Below, one piece after another: positions 35,505 through 45,144 of a DNA stretch of 64,000 nucleotides. The stretch's first letter is position 1. Every line of letters begins with the position of its first letter. The position numbers were made by a program, and so were the translations under genes. Under the pieces are notes generated by a model. The model saw only the letters and a list, made by a program, of their open reading frames with translations, was not told the DNA's origin and did no database searches. The DNA is from Actinotignum schaalii FB123-CNA-2. Its GTDB lineage: Bacteria > Actinomycetota > Actinomycetes > Actinomycetales > Actinomycetaceae. The DNA lies in the NCBI RefSeq assembly GCF_000411135.1, contig NZ_KE150262.1, forward strand, positions 904,824 to 968,823, in the 5' to 3' direction.

Positions 35505-37157
35505 ATGTCGGAGAAAAAGTTGAGGGATAAATCGTCTGCCGCCACCGCGACCGACGGTGTAAAATCCCGCCCTGATTATGTTCTCGTTATTGGGTCAATC
35601 ATCGTTGTAGCCCTTGTTGTTATCGCATTATTAATGTGGCCAGATGAGGCCCAAAATGGCGCAAGTACACTTTTTAATGGCTCCACCCGAATCTTCGGGG
35701 TTCCCATTCAGGTTCTCGGATTCTTCTGCGTAGCCATGGCATTGGTCCTTGCCTGTTCCCGTATTGGCTCTGTGAAACTGGGTTCCGGAAAACCGGAATA
35801 TTCAACGCCTAGCTGGCTATTTATGTTCATCAGTGCGGGACTCGGTTCCGCAACAATGTACTGGGCCTTTATGGAATGGGCCTATTATTACAACACTCCG
35901 GGTCTCAACCTTGAAGCCCACTCGCGTGAAGCGTTGGACCAGAGTCTGGCCTATGCTTTCTTCCATTGGGGACCCACACCGTGGGCGATGTACGTTATTG
36001 CCGGCATCGCGATGGCCTACTACTTCCATATTCGGCGCGGAAAGCACCTCAGTTACGCCGGTAATATGGAAGCGGTCAGTAACGGACGGGTCAAAGCGAA
36101 AGGCTGGCTCGGCCGCGTCATCGATATTATTTTCCTATTCACGACCTTTGGTGGCCTCATCCTCACGGTCACGGTAACTGTTAATACCATTTCCGCTGGT
36201 CTTTCTGGAATCTTCGGAATTTCGAACTCCCTGATTCTCAAGACGGTTATTCTGCTGTTCTCGTCCCTGCTCTTTGGATTGAGCTCGTATGCGGGATTGA
36301 CATCTGGATTGCAAAAACTGGCCCGAGCCGCCGTCGTTGGCGTCTTCCTCTTCGCATTCGTGGTTCTCATCATCGGCCCAACGGAATTCATTGCTCTCAA
36401 CGCAACAAATGCCATGGGACTGGAAATCCAGAACTTCGTACATATGTCCCTCTTCACCGATCCGGTGGGCGGGGGTAGTTTCCCCCGCGACTGGACTGTT
36501 TTCTACTGGCTGTACTGGATGTCCTACCTTCCGGGCGTAGCTATTTTCATTGCTCGTGTCTCGCGGGGAAGAACTATCAGGCAGGTTGTGTTCGGCCTTG
36601 TCGGTGGTGGCGCGGCAGGAATCATGTTCGTTTTCGGAGTTCTATCCAGTTACTCGATTCACGAATTGGTGAGTGGCGGCATTAATGCCCCGAAGATCTT
36701 GGTGGAAGATAGCGGTGAATCCGCGGTTGCGGCACTCTTGGCGAATCTCCCCGTGGGTACCATCTTCGCCATCGTGTACTTCATCATCATGCTGCTCTTC
36801 CTTTCTTCGCACCTTGACGCCACGGCTTTCACGATTTCGACCGTCAGTACACGCAATCTTCCGGCAGGTAAGGATCCGGCCCGTATCCTCAGAATGTTCT
36901 GGGTGCTTATGCTCAGTGCGATTCCCTTCGCGATGATCGCGATCAACGCCAATCTAGAAACACTCAAGACCGGATTGACGCTCACCGCGGTCCCGTTCGT
37001 TATCCTGCTAGCGCTCCAGATCTACGGATTAATCAAATGGCTCAGGCGAGACCTGAAATACTTTGATGCGAAGACCGGAGAAATCACACTTCCCTTAGAT
37101 AAAGGCGAATCCGAAGGCCGGGTCGCAACCGATCTCGAAGCAGGAGGTACCCAATGA
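35505..37157 (+). CDS. BCCT-family transporter (betaine/carnitine/choline type)
   Basis: 550 residues from ATG 35505 (AAAGGAG upstream) with about twelve membrane segments. The family signature is recognisable as RDWTVFYWLYWMSYLPGVAI then FIARVSRGRTIRQVVFG. The usual Trp-box WWISWSPFVG is altered to LYWMSYLPGVA, so the ligand may differ from glycine betaine. BCCT carriers import quaternary-ammonium zwitterions. The stop overlaps the start of the next gene (ATGA), so uptake is probably coupled to breakdown by the enolase-superfamily enzymes. Confidence 0.9.
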   Translation: MSEKKLRDKSSAATATDGVKSRPDYVLVIGSIIVVALVVIALLMWPDEAQNGASTLFNGSTRIFGVPIQVLGFFCVAMALVLACSRIGSVKLGSGKPEYSTPSWLFMFISAGLGSATMYWAFMEWAYYYNTPGLNLEAHSREALDQSLAYAFFHWGPTPWAMYVIAGIAMAYYFHIRRGKHLSYAGNMEAVSNGRVKAKGWLGRVIDIIFLFTTFGGLILTVTVTVNTISAGLSGIFGISNSLILKTVILLFSSLLFGLSSYAGLTSGLQKLARAAVVGVFLFAFVVLIIGPTEFIALNATNAMGLEIQNFVHMSLFTDPVGGGSFPRDWTVFYWLYWMSYLPGVAIFIARVSRGRTIRQVVFGLVGGGAAGIMFVFGVLSSYSIHELVSGGINAPKILVEDSGESAVAALLANLPVGTIFAIVYFIIMLLFLSSHLDATAFTISTVSTRNLPAGKDPARILRMFWVLMLSAIPFAMIAINANLETLKTGLTLTAVPFVILLALQIYGLIKWLRRDLKYFDAKTGEITLPLDKGESEGRVATDLEAGGTQ

Positions 37158-38287
37158 GCATAGTTATTACGGATGTTGAGGCTATATGGCTGAGAGTCCC
37201 GGCGCTAAACGAGCCGTGCGAATGGGGTGAAGATGCTTTTCTCATTCGGGTTCATACCGATCAGGGGATAACCGGAATTGGCGAATCCGATAGTTCGCCT
37301 GCGGTGCTCAAAGCCATTGTTGAAACTCCGGAATCACACTCCACCAGTAGGGGATTGCGTTCGATCCTTCTGGGCGAGAACCCGCTTGATATTGATCGTC
37401 TGTGGCGCAAGATGTTTGATGAGTCATCATATTTTGGACGCCGTGGTGCCGTCATTCATGCTATCAGTGCGATTGATATTGCCCTGTGGGATATCGCCTC
37501 GCAATATTATGGAGTTCCTATTCACCGGCTCTTAGGCGGAAAAGTACGTGATGCCATCCCGGCGTATGGAACTTTCATTCCCTCGGATGATATCGCGGAA
37601 AATGAGCGTATCAGCGCTGAAATTATCGGCCGTGGCTTCCGTGATATCAAGATGGGCGGGGCTCACTTCGGCCTTGAGCCGGAGCATGATGAAAAAGTGG
37701 TAGCAGCGGTCCGGCGGACAATCGGCGATAACGTTGGCCTTGCGCTGGACTTGGTCTATCGCTGGAAAAACGTGCGCTATGCCTCGGAACAGATAGCACG
37801 CCTGCGTGATTACGGACTCATGTGGGTAGAGGAGCCGATTTATGTTGATAACCATGCCGCGCTGAGGAGGCTAGGGGAATCTGTTGCCGTGCCGATTTCG
37901 GGCGGGGAACCGTTGTCAACTCTCGCGGAATTCGACGAATTTATCCGAAATTCCCGGCCGGATATTGTGCAACCGGATATTACGCGGGCCGGAGGAATCA
38001 CCGAGATGCGTAAGATCGCCGCGTTGGCTGAGCAACAGGGCACCCGGGTAGTGCCGCACGGGTTCAGCACCGGTATTCTGCTTGCCGCAACCGCGCAATT
38101 CCTGGCTGCACTCCCGGGAGGCGATTTGATCGAATACTCCCAGAGCACCAGCCCGCTATTCACCGATCTGGTATCCAATCCGCTCACCCTGGAAAACGGG
38201 CAAATCCCAGTTCGGGACACCCCGGGCTTGGGCATAGAACTGAACGAAGATCTCATTACCCGATATCGGGTGGAGATCCCGTCCTAA
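37154..38287 (+). CDS. Enolase-superfamily enzyme, mandelate racemase-like
   Basis: 377 residues from ATG 37154. It has an N-terminal capping domain, then a TIM barrel with metal ligands in LALDLVYRW, WVEEPIY and SGGEPLS. A His-Asp pair fitting the mandelate racemase subgroup lies in VVPHGFST and QPDITRAGG. The other catalytic position reads DIKMGG, with one Lys instead of the usual K-x-K. Members abstract a proton alpha to a carboxylate, leading to dehydration or epimerisation. The substrate is unknown; the adjacent BCCT carrier suggests a betaine-type or similar acid. Confidence 0.85.
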   Translation: MSIVITDVEAIWLRVPALNEPCEWGEDAFLIRVHTDQGITGIGESDSSPAVLKAIVETPESHSTSRGLRSILLGENPLDIDRLWRKMFDESSYFGRRGAVIHAISAIDIALWDIASQYYGVPIHRLLGGKVRDAIPAYGTFIPSDDIAENERISAEIIGRGFRDIKMGGAHFGLEPEHDEKVVAAVRRTIGDNVGLALDLVYRWKNVRYASEQIARLRDYGLMWVEEPIYVDNHAALRRLGESVAVPISGGEPLSTLAEFDEFIRNSRPDIVQPDITRAGGITEMRKIAALAEQQGTRVVPHGFSTGILLAATAQFLAALPGGDLIEYSQSTSPLFTDLVSNPLTLENGQIPVRDTPGLGIELNEDLITRYRVEIPS

Positions 38288-38334
38288 AAGAAGAAAACCA
38301 ACCAACGAAGGTTGACATATCTAAGGAGAAAGAC

Positions 38335-39468
38335 ATGACCTTACAGCTACCGGTTGATCAGATTGATGTATACGTCCTGACAAATCCCGAAGCTCTGTAC
38401 CGCACCTCGTCCTATTACGATGAGCTGCATGTGACAAATACCGTGGTGCGGGTGCGCAGCCAAGATACCTACGGGGTGGGCGGCGCGATCTCGTGGACCG
38501 AAGGCGGCGTGGACGTTGCCCTGGGCAACGCTATTCGCCACGTGGCCCCGTCCATTCTTGGTAAAGATGCGGTGAACCGTGAGGCTCTGTACAAAATCAT
38601 GGCGAATCGCTGCGCTTCGATGATTCCACTCTCAGTCGCACCGCTCGATATCGCGCTGTGGGATCTGACTGCCAAAGCCGCGGATCTCCCGCTGTACCAG
38701 CTCCTGGGCGGCGCAAAACGGTCCATCCCAGCCTATGCCAGTACCCCCTTCTTCTTCACTATTGACGAATACCTGGAGAAGGTCGCGGAATACTTGGATG
38801 CAGGCTACCGTGCCATCAAATTCCATACCTGGTGCATTCCGGATAAGGACCTTGTGCTTGTCGATGAGATGGCGAAAGCCTTCGGGGACCGTGATGTGAC
38901 ATGGATGCTTGATGTGGAAGGCCGGTACGACCGGACCGAGGCACTCAGGGTGGGCAAGAGACTCCAAGAGCTTGGTTACCTATGGTTCGAAGCGCCCCTG
39001 GGAGATTCCGATCTGGAAGGCTACCAGTGGTTGCGTCGCAAGCTTGATATCGAGATCATTCCCGCGGGCAACGAGATTCTCAGTGGTGGGTTAATCGCTC
39101 AAGGGATTAGCCGAGAAGCCTGGGATCATCTGCGGGTTGATGCCACGCTCGCCGGTGGTATTACCGGAACGCGGCATATTATGTCCCTAGCCAAGGCCCA
39201 CGGCATGCAGGTTGAGTTGCAGTCCTGGGGCTACTCGCTCTCGCAAGCAGCGAATCTTAGCCTCATGCTAGGAATGGGGAACTGCCGTTTCTTCGAGCAG
39301 GCCCTCCCGATTGAACCGATGGAATACGCCGCCACGAATCCGCTCCGAATCGATGAGGAAGGAAATATCGTCGCAAGCGATACTCCGGGTCTTGGTGTTG
39401 ATATGGATTGGGAACGCGTCGAGCGTGAGGCTCTATTCTCTTACTCGCTGACGGAACGCGATCTGTGA
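38335..39468 (+). CDS. Second enolase-superfamily enzyme
   Basis: 377 residues from ATG 38335 (AAGGAGAAA upstream). It is a distant paralogue of the preceding protein. Metal and active-site blocks read RAIKFHTW (K-x-H in place of K-x-K), WMLDVEGRYD, WFEAPLGD, PAGNEIL and VDATLAGGITG. The barrel-end loop QSWGYS lacks the His of the racemase dyad. It therefore probably catalyses a different step from its neighbour, such as the dehydration following an epimerisation. The gene closes the GntR-BCCT-enzyme block. Confidence 0.83.
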   Translation: MTLQLPVDQIDVYVLTNPEALYRTSSYYDELHVTNTVVRVRSQDTYGVGGAISWTEGGVDVALGNAIRHVAPSILGKDAVNREALYKIMANRCASMIPLSVAPLDIALWDLTAKAADLPLYQLLGGAKRSIPAYASTPFFFTIDEYLEKVAEYLDAGYRAIKFHTWCIPDKDLVLVDEMAKAFGDRDVTWMLDVEGRYDRTEALRVGKRLQELGYLWFEAPLGDSDLEGYQWLRRKLDIEIIPAGNEILSGGLIAQGISREAWDHLRVDATLAGGITGTRHIMSLAKAHGMQVELQSWGYSLSQAANLSLMLGMGNCRFFEQALPIEPMEYAATNPLRIDEEGNIVASDTPGLGVDMDWERVEREALFSYSLTERDL

Positions 39469-39570
39469 TCCGTATCTGCAGGGCTGATCCTAGGTTGGTT
39501 CCTGGGTTATTCCTCAGTGCAGTAGCGAGCTGGATCGTACCAGCTGTCGCTAACTAACGGTAAACGGCAA

Positions 39571-39611
39571 GTGCCGGGGTGGTCACCTCACTAGGATGAT
39601 CACCCCGGCAC
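39571..39611. terminator. Terminator after the enolase-superfamily genes
   Basis: GTGCCGGGGTGGTCA (39571-39585) pairs with 39597-39611 through 14 of 15 bases around an 11-base loop. It separates these genes from convergent pepN. Confidence 0.75.
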
Positions 39612-39716
39612 TGTGCATCTTTAGGACCGGCTTAGCGGCCTGCGCTATCGTGTCTACCAGTTACCGACATCCGGTTACCGCTTATCGGCGACGGCGCAAC
39701 GCCAGCGGGCTACGGC

Positions 39717-42269
39717 CTAGTTCCCAGCTTTCCGGTCAGCCTCCTGGTTGCGCACCGCGCGGGCGGTGCCATCCACCACTTCGGAGACGATACGCCGGCA
39801 GGCCGGCGCCGCATCCGTGGTAGCCAGCCATTCCTGACCGAGGGCCAGCAGATCAACCCCGAGGTCAGTACGGCCGGCCAGCTGGGCCGGGTAAGCGTAC
39901 TCGAGCATATTCGAGGCGATTTCCACCGAATTGTTATCCCACATATCCTTGGCCACCGCGAAGTACTTCTCCGCGTAGGCACGCACGCTTTCCGCGGAGG
40001 ACCGCCCGGTGCCCAGGGCCAGGTTGCGCTGGCGCGTATTGGTCTCCGGATGCACAATTTCTTCCCAGACCTTCTCCTTAGCCGCACTATCAGGCAGCGC
40101 ACCTTCGGCCTGCGCCGCGAAAATCTGCCCGAAGGAGGAAGAATCGCGGGCGAATTCAGCATCGATAGCGGCCTGATCGGCCCTCCCATTCGCCGCCAAT
40201 GCGATGAGAATATTCCAGCGCACTTCCTGGTCGACGTCGTACCCTTCCGGAACGGCCACGCCGTCGCGCCACCCGGCAATAAGAGCGAGCTGTTCTTCAC
40301 TCACGGCCCGACGCATCGCCGCACCCATGAGCTGGAGCTGTCGGTCCGAACCCGGCGCGGCGGTCAGCGCCAATTCGAAAATACGCTCGGAAACAGCAGC
40401 CGCGAACTCCACGCGGGTTGCCGGGTTGGAGTACAGCTCAACCGCGGAATGTAGGGACCCGAGCACCACGCGCAGCACGGTCCCATCGGTTTCGTCCGCC
40501 AACACGGCCAGCGCGATATCGGCGTAAGTGTGGGCGTCGAGTTCACCGTCACGCATCATATCCATGGCCGCAAAGACCACCACGGAGCGATCCAGGTGGT
40601 TATCAAACTTGTCGAGGTTCTCCAGCGCTACCCGGAAAGAATCAGCATCGAAACGGATCTTGGCGTAACCCCAATCCTGGCTGTTGAGGAGAATAAGGTC
40701 GGGGCGTTCCGCTCCCGCAAAGGAGGCGATCTCGGTGCGTTCACCGGCAATATCCACCCATTCGGACTTCACGCAGCGCAGCGCGTCCCCGTCCAGGTCG
40801 TATCCGGCGATGCGGATACGGTGCGGGCGTAGCGAGGAGTTCGCGTCATTCGTCTGGACCACGGTGAGGCGGTCAATCACCCCGCTGCTCGATTCGACTT
40901 CGGGACGCAGGGTATTGACGCCGGATTCTTCCAGCCATACCCGGGTCCATTCCTTGAGATCGCGCCCGGAGGAAGCTTCCAGCTCGGTGAGCAAATCGGT
41001 GAGGGTAGCATTGCCCCACTTGTGCTTAGCAATATAAGCGCGCACCCCGGCCAAGAATTGTTCCTGACCCACGTAAGCGACCAGCTGCTTGAGCACGGAG
41101 GCACCCTTGCCGTAGGTGATGCCGTCAAAATTGACGAGCACATCTTCCAGATCGCGAATATCGGCGGCAATCGGGTGGGTGGAGGGCAGCTGGTCCTGCT
41201 GGATCGCCCAGGTCTTTTCGGACGCGAGGAAGGTGGTCCAGGCATCCTTCCACCGGGTGTTATTGGCAGCGGCCAGGTGGCTCATGAACTCCGCGAAAGA
41301 TTCGTTGAGCCACAGGTCATCCCACCACTTCATGGTGACGAGGTCACCGAACCACATATGGGCCTGTTCGTGCAGGATGGTGATGGTGCGCCGGTCGATG
41401 ATTGCGCCGGTGGGCTTGGTGCGGAACACATAGGTTTCCACGATGGTCACCAGGCCCGGGTGCTCCATGGCCCCGGCATTGTATTCGGGGCAGAACACCT
41501 GGTCGTACTTGCGGAACGGGTAGGGATGGCCGTAATTGGCTTCGTAGTAGTCGAAGCCCTGGCGGGTGATGGTGAAAATCTCATCGGCATCCAGGTAGGG
41601 CGCCAGCGACTTACGCGCGTACACACCCAGCGGAATATCGCGCCCGTCAATGGAGTGGAAGGGTTCGCCTTCCACGCCCTCGTAGGGACCGGCCACAATC
41701 GCCACCAGGTAGGTGGACAGGCGCTCGGTGGGGGTGAAATCCCAGCGTGCCTTGCCTTCACCCAGGGCAACCGGCTCCGGGGTGGGGGACACGGAGAAGA
41801 CCTTCCAGTTCTCCGGAGCGGTCACCGTGAAAGTGAAATTCGCCTTGAGATCAGGCTGCTCAAAATTCGCGAAGACTCGCCGGGCGTCCGCCACCTCAAA
41901 CTGCGAGTAGAGGTAGACCTCGCCGTCGGCCGGATCCACGTAACGGTGCAGGCCCTCGCCGGTGCGCGAGTAGTACTGGGTGGATTCCACCCGCACTGTA
42001 TTCTGCGCGGCCAGGTTGGGCAGCGGCAGGCGCGAATCCTGGTAGCTGGCCGGGTCAAGCTCCGCGCCGTTAAGCACTACGCGCTCCACCGACTTCGCGA
42101 TGAGGTCGAGGAACGTATCGGCACCCGGCGTTGCTTCAAAATCAATTTCGGTCACCGCCGCGAAGGTTTCCTCCCCGGTGGTCAGATCAAGTTCAATGCG
42201 GTAATTCTGCGTTGCGACGATCTGTGCGCGCTCCGCAGCTTCTGCGCGGGTGAGATTAGTCCCGGCCAT
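39717..42269 (-). CDS. pepN: Aminopeptidase N (M1 family)
   Basis: 850 residues from ATG 42269 (GGAAAG upstream; a TTG one codon earlier is also in frame). It is a cytoplasmic zinc aminopeptidase that trims N-terminal residues from peptides. The zinc site is HEQAHMWFGDLVTMKWWDDLWLNESFAE (shown here as HEQAH plus the downstream NESFAE Glu). The substrate-binding motif reads GAMEH instead of the almost invariant GAMEN, an odd change. The C-terminal ERAP-like helical domain is complete. It diverges from the DsbA-like gene at 42449. Confidence 0.93.
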   Translation of the reverse strand: MAGTNLTRAEAAERAQIVATQNYRIELDLTTGEETFAAVTEIDFEATPGADTFLDLIAKSVERVVLNGAELDPASYQDSRLPLPNLAAQNTVRVESTQYYSRTGEGLHRYVDPADGEVYLYSQFEVADARRVFANFEQPDLKANFTFTVTAPENWKVFSVSPTPEPVALGEGKARWDFTPTERLSTYLVAIVAGPYEGVEGEPFHSIDGRDIPLGVYARKSLAPYLDADEIFTITRQGFDYYEANYGHPYPFRKYDQVFCPEYNAGAMEHPGLVTIVETYVFRTKPTGAIIDRRTITILHEQAHMWFGDLVTMKWWDDLWLNESFAEFMSHLAAANNTRWKDAWTTFLASEKTWAIQQDQLPSTHPIAADIRDLEDVLVNFDGITYGKGASVLKQLVAYVGQEQFLAGVRAYIAKHKWGNATLTDLLTELEASSGRDLKEWTRVWLEESGVNTLRPEVESSSGVIDRLTVVQTNDANSSLRPHRIRIAGYDLDGDALRCVKSEWVDIAGERTEIASFAGAERPDLILLNSQDWGYAKIRFDADSFRVALENLDKFDNHLDRSVVVFAAMDMMRDGELDAHTYADIALAVLADETDGTVLRVVLGSLHSAVELYSNPATRVEFAAAVSERIFELALTAAPGSDRQLQLMGAAMRRAVSEEQLALIAGWRDGVAVPEGYDVDQEVRWNILIALAANGRADQAAIDAEFARDSSSFGQIFAAQAEGALPDSAAKEKVWEEIVHPETNTRQRNLALGTGRSSAESVRAYAEKYFAVAKDMWDNNSVEIASNMLEYAYPAQLAGRTDLGVDLLALGQEWLATTDAAPACRRIVSEVVDGTARAVRNQEADRKAGN

Positions 42270-42448
42270 CAAGCTTCCTTTCCTTGGCTTTCAGCACAAT
42301 TTACGTGAAATCCTACCGGTTCTGGAGCGTCCTTGCCCGCCATGCCCGCTTTCTGCCGCACCGTTCTCATGCCGCCCGCCGCCCCGTTCCAGTTTCGCTT
42401 ATGGCGCGAGGCGGCCCACGGCGCCCGCTTTCACGCTTGGATAGAACC

Positions 42449-43045
42449 ATGAGTACTCAGGTTGAATTTTGGTTTGATGCAACATGCCCGTGGACGTGGA
42501 TCACTTCCCGCTGGGTCGCGGAGGTCGCCGCTGCTCGTGATTTCACCGTCACCTGGCGCCCCTTCTCCCTCGCCATTCTCAATGAGGGCAAGGATATTTC
42601 GGAGGAGTACCGCGCCCATGTGGAAGAGGGCCGCGAAACAGCGCTTGTCGCCATGAAAATTGCCCAGCTTGAAGGTAACGAAAAAGTCGGCGAGTTCTAC
42701 GCCGCTCTGGGCCAGGCTATTCATGAAGACCGGCGCCCCGTGGGGCGCGAGATTCTTGCCGAGGTGCTCGCTGCTCTCGGTGAAGGTAGCGAGTATTTGA
42801 ACGACGCCGCACATTACGACGCCGCGCTACGTGAGAGCGTGGCGGCCGGGCTGGCGCTCGTGGGGGACGAGGTGGGCGTGCCCATTATTTCATTCGACGG
42901 CGTGGCCTTCTTCGGCCCCGTGATCTCCCCGGCCCCGCACGGCGAGGCCGCCTTCGCCCTCTGGGACGGCTGCCTCGCCCTAGCTCGCACCCCCGGTTTC
43001 TTCGAGCTCAAGCGCTCGCGTACCACGGGGCCAATTTTCGACTAG
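42449..43045 (+). CDS. DsbA-family thioredoxin-fold protein (Rv2466c-like)
   Basis: 198 residues from ATG 42449. It begins VEFWFDATCPWTWITSRW, the pattern of actinobacterial mycothiol-dependent reductases of the Rv2466c type, and ends with a GVPIISFDGVAFFGPVISP block (cis-Pro loop) as in that group. The active site reads CPWT, so only one cysteine is present. That favours a mycothiol-linked mechanism or loss of disulfide activity. There is no signal peptide, so it is cytoplasmic. A longer in-frame extension upstream overlaps the pepN promoter and is not conserved. Confidence 0.85.
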   Translation: MSTQVEFWFDATCPWTWITSRWVAEVAAARDFTVTWRPFSLAILNEGKDISEEYRAHVEEGRETALVAMKIAQLEGNEKVGEFYAALGQAIHEDRRPVGREILAEVLAALGEGSEYLNDAAHYDAALRESVAAGLALVGDEVGVPIISFDGVAFFGPVISPAPHGEAAFALWDGCLALARTPGFFELKRSRTTGPIFD

Positions 43046-43101
43046 GTAGCTATCCGACTACCAGTCTGTAGCTCCGCCCGGGTGTCTTGTTGGTGCTTCC
43101 T

Positions 43102-43145
43102 GCGGGGGCGCTGGTCGCTCCGCCCCGGTGCACCGTCACCCCCGC
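43102..43145. terminator. Possible bidirectional terminator
   Basis: GCGGGGG (43102-43108) and CCCCCGC (43139-43145) pair across a 30-base loop that holds its own small stem. It separates the DsbA-like gene from the convergent response-regulator gene. Confidence 0.4.
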
Positions 43146-43154
43146 GGGTGCGCT

Positions 43155-43847
43155 TTAGATCCACCCGCGGGCCCGGGCGAGCTGCGCTGCCTCGGTACGG
43201 GTGCTCGCCCCCGTTTTCCCGATAGCGGCCGAGAGGTGATTACGCACCGTCCCCTGCGATAAATACAGTTGCGCGGCCATGCTTTTCACGGTCGCCCCGC
43301 TGAGCGCCAGGCGCAGCACATCTCCTTCGCGTTCGGTGAGCGGATTGGGCCCCATCTGCAAGGCCTGCGCGGCCAGCTGCGGATCGATAGCGTAGCCGCC
43401 GCCGGCAACGGTGCGCAGCGCCGCGGCGAGTTCCTCGGCCGGCGCATCTTTAACAACGAAACCGCGCGCCCCGGCCGCCATGGCACGCTGCAAATACCCG
43501 GCACGCCCAAAGGTCGTCACAATAACGACGCCGCAGCCGGCCCCCGCCGCCTGCAGTGCTTGCGCGGCCGCAATTCCATCCACATGCGGCATTTCGATAT
43601 CGAGGAGCGCAATATCGGCGCAGGTTTCCGTCACGGTGGGAACGACGGCGCTGCCATCTTCCAGCTGCGCCACTATCTCGATATCCTCTTCCAGGTTGAG
43701 GAGCGCCGCCAATGCTTCGCGCACCATTCGCTGATCATCGGCGAGCACTACCCGGATGGGGCGGTGGCGCCCCGTAGTCGTCCCGGTGCTCATTTGCGAA
43801 CTGCTGTTGGAGGCCGCACCGTTGCCTAGCTGCGCGGCGTTGTTCAT
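43155..43847 (-). CDS. NarL/DesR-type response regulator
   Basis: 230 residues, starting at ATG 43847, which overlaps the kinase stop by 4 bases. After about 30 low-complexity residues comes a receiver domain with the acidic pair in VVLADDQRMV, the phospho-acceptor Asp in IALLDIEMPHVDG and Lys in GFVVKDAP. A LuxR-type helix-turn-helix follows (LTEREGDVLRLALSG and YLSQGTVRNHLSAAIGKTG). It should be phosphorylated by the adjacent kinase and control the ABC genes upstream through the palindrome at 47008. Confidence 0.93.
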   Translation of the reverse strand: MNNAAQLGNGAASNSSSQMSTGTTTGRHRPIRVVLADDQRMVREALAALLNLEEDIEIVAQLEDGSAVVPTVTETCADIALLDIEMPHVDGIAAAQALQAAGAGCGVVIVTTFGRAGYLQRAMAAGARGFVVKDAPAEELAAALRTVAGGGYAIDPQLAAQALQMGPNPLTEREGDVLRLALSGATVKSMAAQLYLSQGTVRNHLSAAIGKTGASTRTEAAQLARARGWI

Positions 43848-45118
43848 ATGCTCACCTCCACGCGGGTTCCCGGCTCCAGTCGGGTAATCGTTATGGTTCC
43901 ACCGGCAGCTTCTACGCGCTCGCGCAGCCCGGTCAGTCCGGTGCCTGCCGGAGCCCCCGCGGGGATACCTACGCCGTCGTCCTCCACCCGCAAGCGCGCG
44001 CCACTCTCCCCGTCCTCAATAGTGATGGTGCAGGTGCGCGCACCCGAATGGCGCACCGTATTCGTGACCGCTTCCCGCACCACCCACGCGAAAAGCTGGG
44101 CGGTGAGGAGGGGAAGTTCCGGGGGAGGCGTGATATGCGCGGCGATACGCGCGGAACGGAGCAGTGCGTAGGCGGAATCCAGCTCGGCAGCAAGAGTGGG
44201 CTGGCGCAGGTCGGTCACGGTGGCCCGCACCGTGTCGATAGCATCGCGCGAAATTTTGAGACTTTCTTCTAATTCGGCACGCGCCGCATCCGGGTTGGTC
44301 TCCATTAGTCGCGAGGCCAATTGAGTTTTCACGGTGATGGCGGTCAGCGAATGCCCCAGCACATCATGAACCACGGAGGCCAGCTCGGAGCGCTGCTCCG
44401 AAAGGATGAGCTCCGCGCGCATCCGTGCCGACCGCGCGGCAAATTCTTCCAGCAAGCGAGAGATGAGAATGGGGATCATCGGGATAATAATGCTGCCCAG
44501 AAACGCTGCCCACACGAAATCATACGGCGCCAAGATATGGGCCGCCGCTCCGCCCGCGAAACAGAGAAGCCCGCACGGAATCCCGGGTATGAGCGGGAGC
44601 GAAAAAATCCATATTGCCGCGAAGAAAGGTGCCGTGTAGGCGAAGCCAAAGGGGAAAGGGCGGATAAGTGCCGCGCAGGCAAGCAGCGGAATGCTCCATA
44701 ACGTGAGGGATACCCAGCGGGGCCACGAGGGACGCATATCCGGAAATTGGAAAATCAGAATATAGGTCAGTCCAAACCCACAGATTCCCGCGTAACCGAG
44801 GCCGCGCTCAAGTGGAGTGAGACTTGGCGTTAAGAGAACTCCAGCGAAAGGAAAGACCAGGAAGATGAGCCAGATCCCGCTGCCGAAGAGCATGGTCAGG
44901 CGCTCGCGGCGAGTAGTGGGGGCTGCCGGTATCTGGTTGGCGGTGCGCCACATGCGATTGAGATAATGGCTAGCTGGGGACGGCGCGGAGGTCCGCGGCG
45001 CGGCGGTGGCCGATGAGACTGCGGGAGACGACGCGGCGGAGGATGGGGCCATAGAACGAGCATAGCGGTCGCGAAGCTCTGCCGCGGCCGCCGCTCGTGC
45101 CCGGTGCTGTGCTTGCAC
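43844..45118 (-). CDS. DesK-type sensor histidine kinase
   Basis: 424 residues from GTG 45118 (ATG 45052 is a possible later start). An Ala/Ser-rich leader precedes four to six membrane segments (about residues 75-225). The HisKA_3 phosphorylation motif is ASVVHDVLGHSLTAIT. The ATP-binding parts are VREAVTNTVRHSGA, VEDDGVGIP and GTGLTGLRERVEAAGG. It probably senses membrane or envelope stress and phosphorylates the next gene's product. It lies 26 bases after the ABC permease gene, in one operon. Confidence 0.92.
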   Translation of the reverse strand: MQAQHRARAAAAAELRDRYARSMAPSSAASSPAVSSATAAPRTSAPSPASHYLNRMWRTANQIPAAPTTRRERLTMLFGSGIWLIFLVFPFAGVLLTPSLTPLERGLGYAGICGFGLTYILIFQFPDMRPSWPRWVSLTLWSIPLLACAALIRPFPFGFAYTAPFFAAIWIFSLPLIPGIPCGLLCFAGGAAAHILAPYDFVWAAFLGSIIIPMIPILISRLLEEFAARSARMRAELILSEQRSELASVVHDVLGHSLTAITVKTQLASRLMETNPDAARAELEESLKISRDAIDTVRATVTDLRQPTLAAELDSAYALLRSARIAAHITPPPELPLLTAQLFAWVVREAVTNTVRHSGARTCTITIEDGESGARLRVEDDGVGIPAGAPAGTGLTGLRERVEAAGGTITITRLEPGTRVEVSI

Positions 45119-45144
45119 GTTAGCCGTACCTTAGCGCCCGTACT

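Noticed and set aside
41022-42308. 428-codon open frame on the plus strand over pepN
   Set aside because: Shadow of pepN codons, with no recognisable domain and no start signal.
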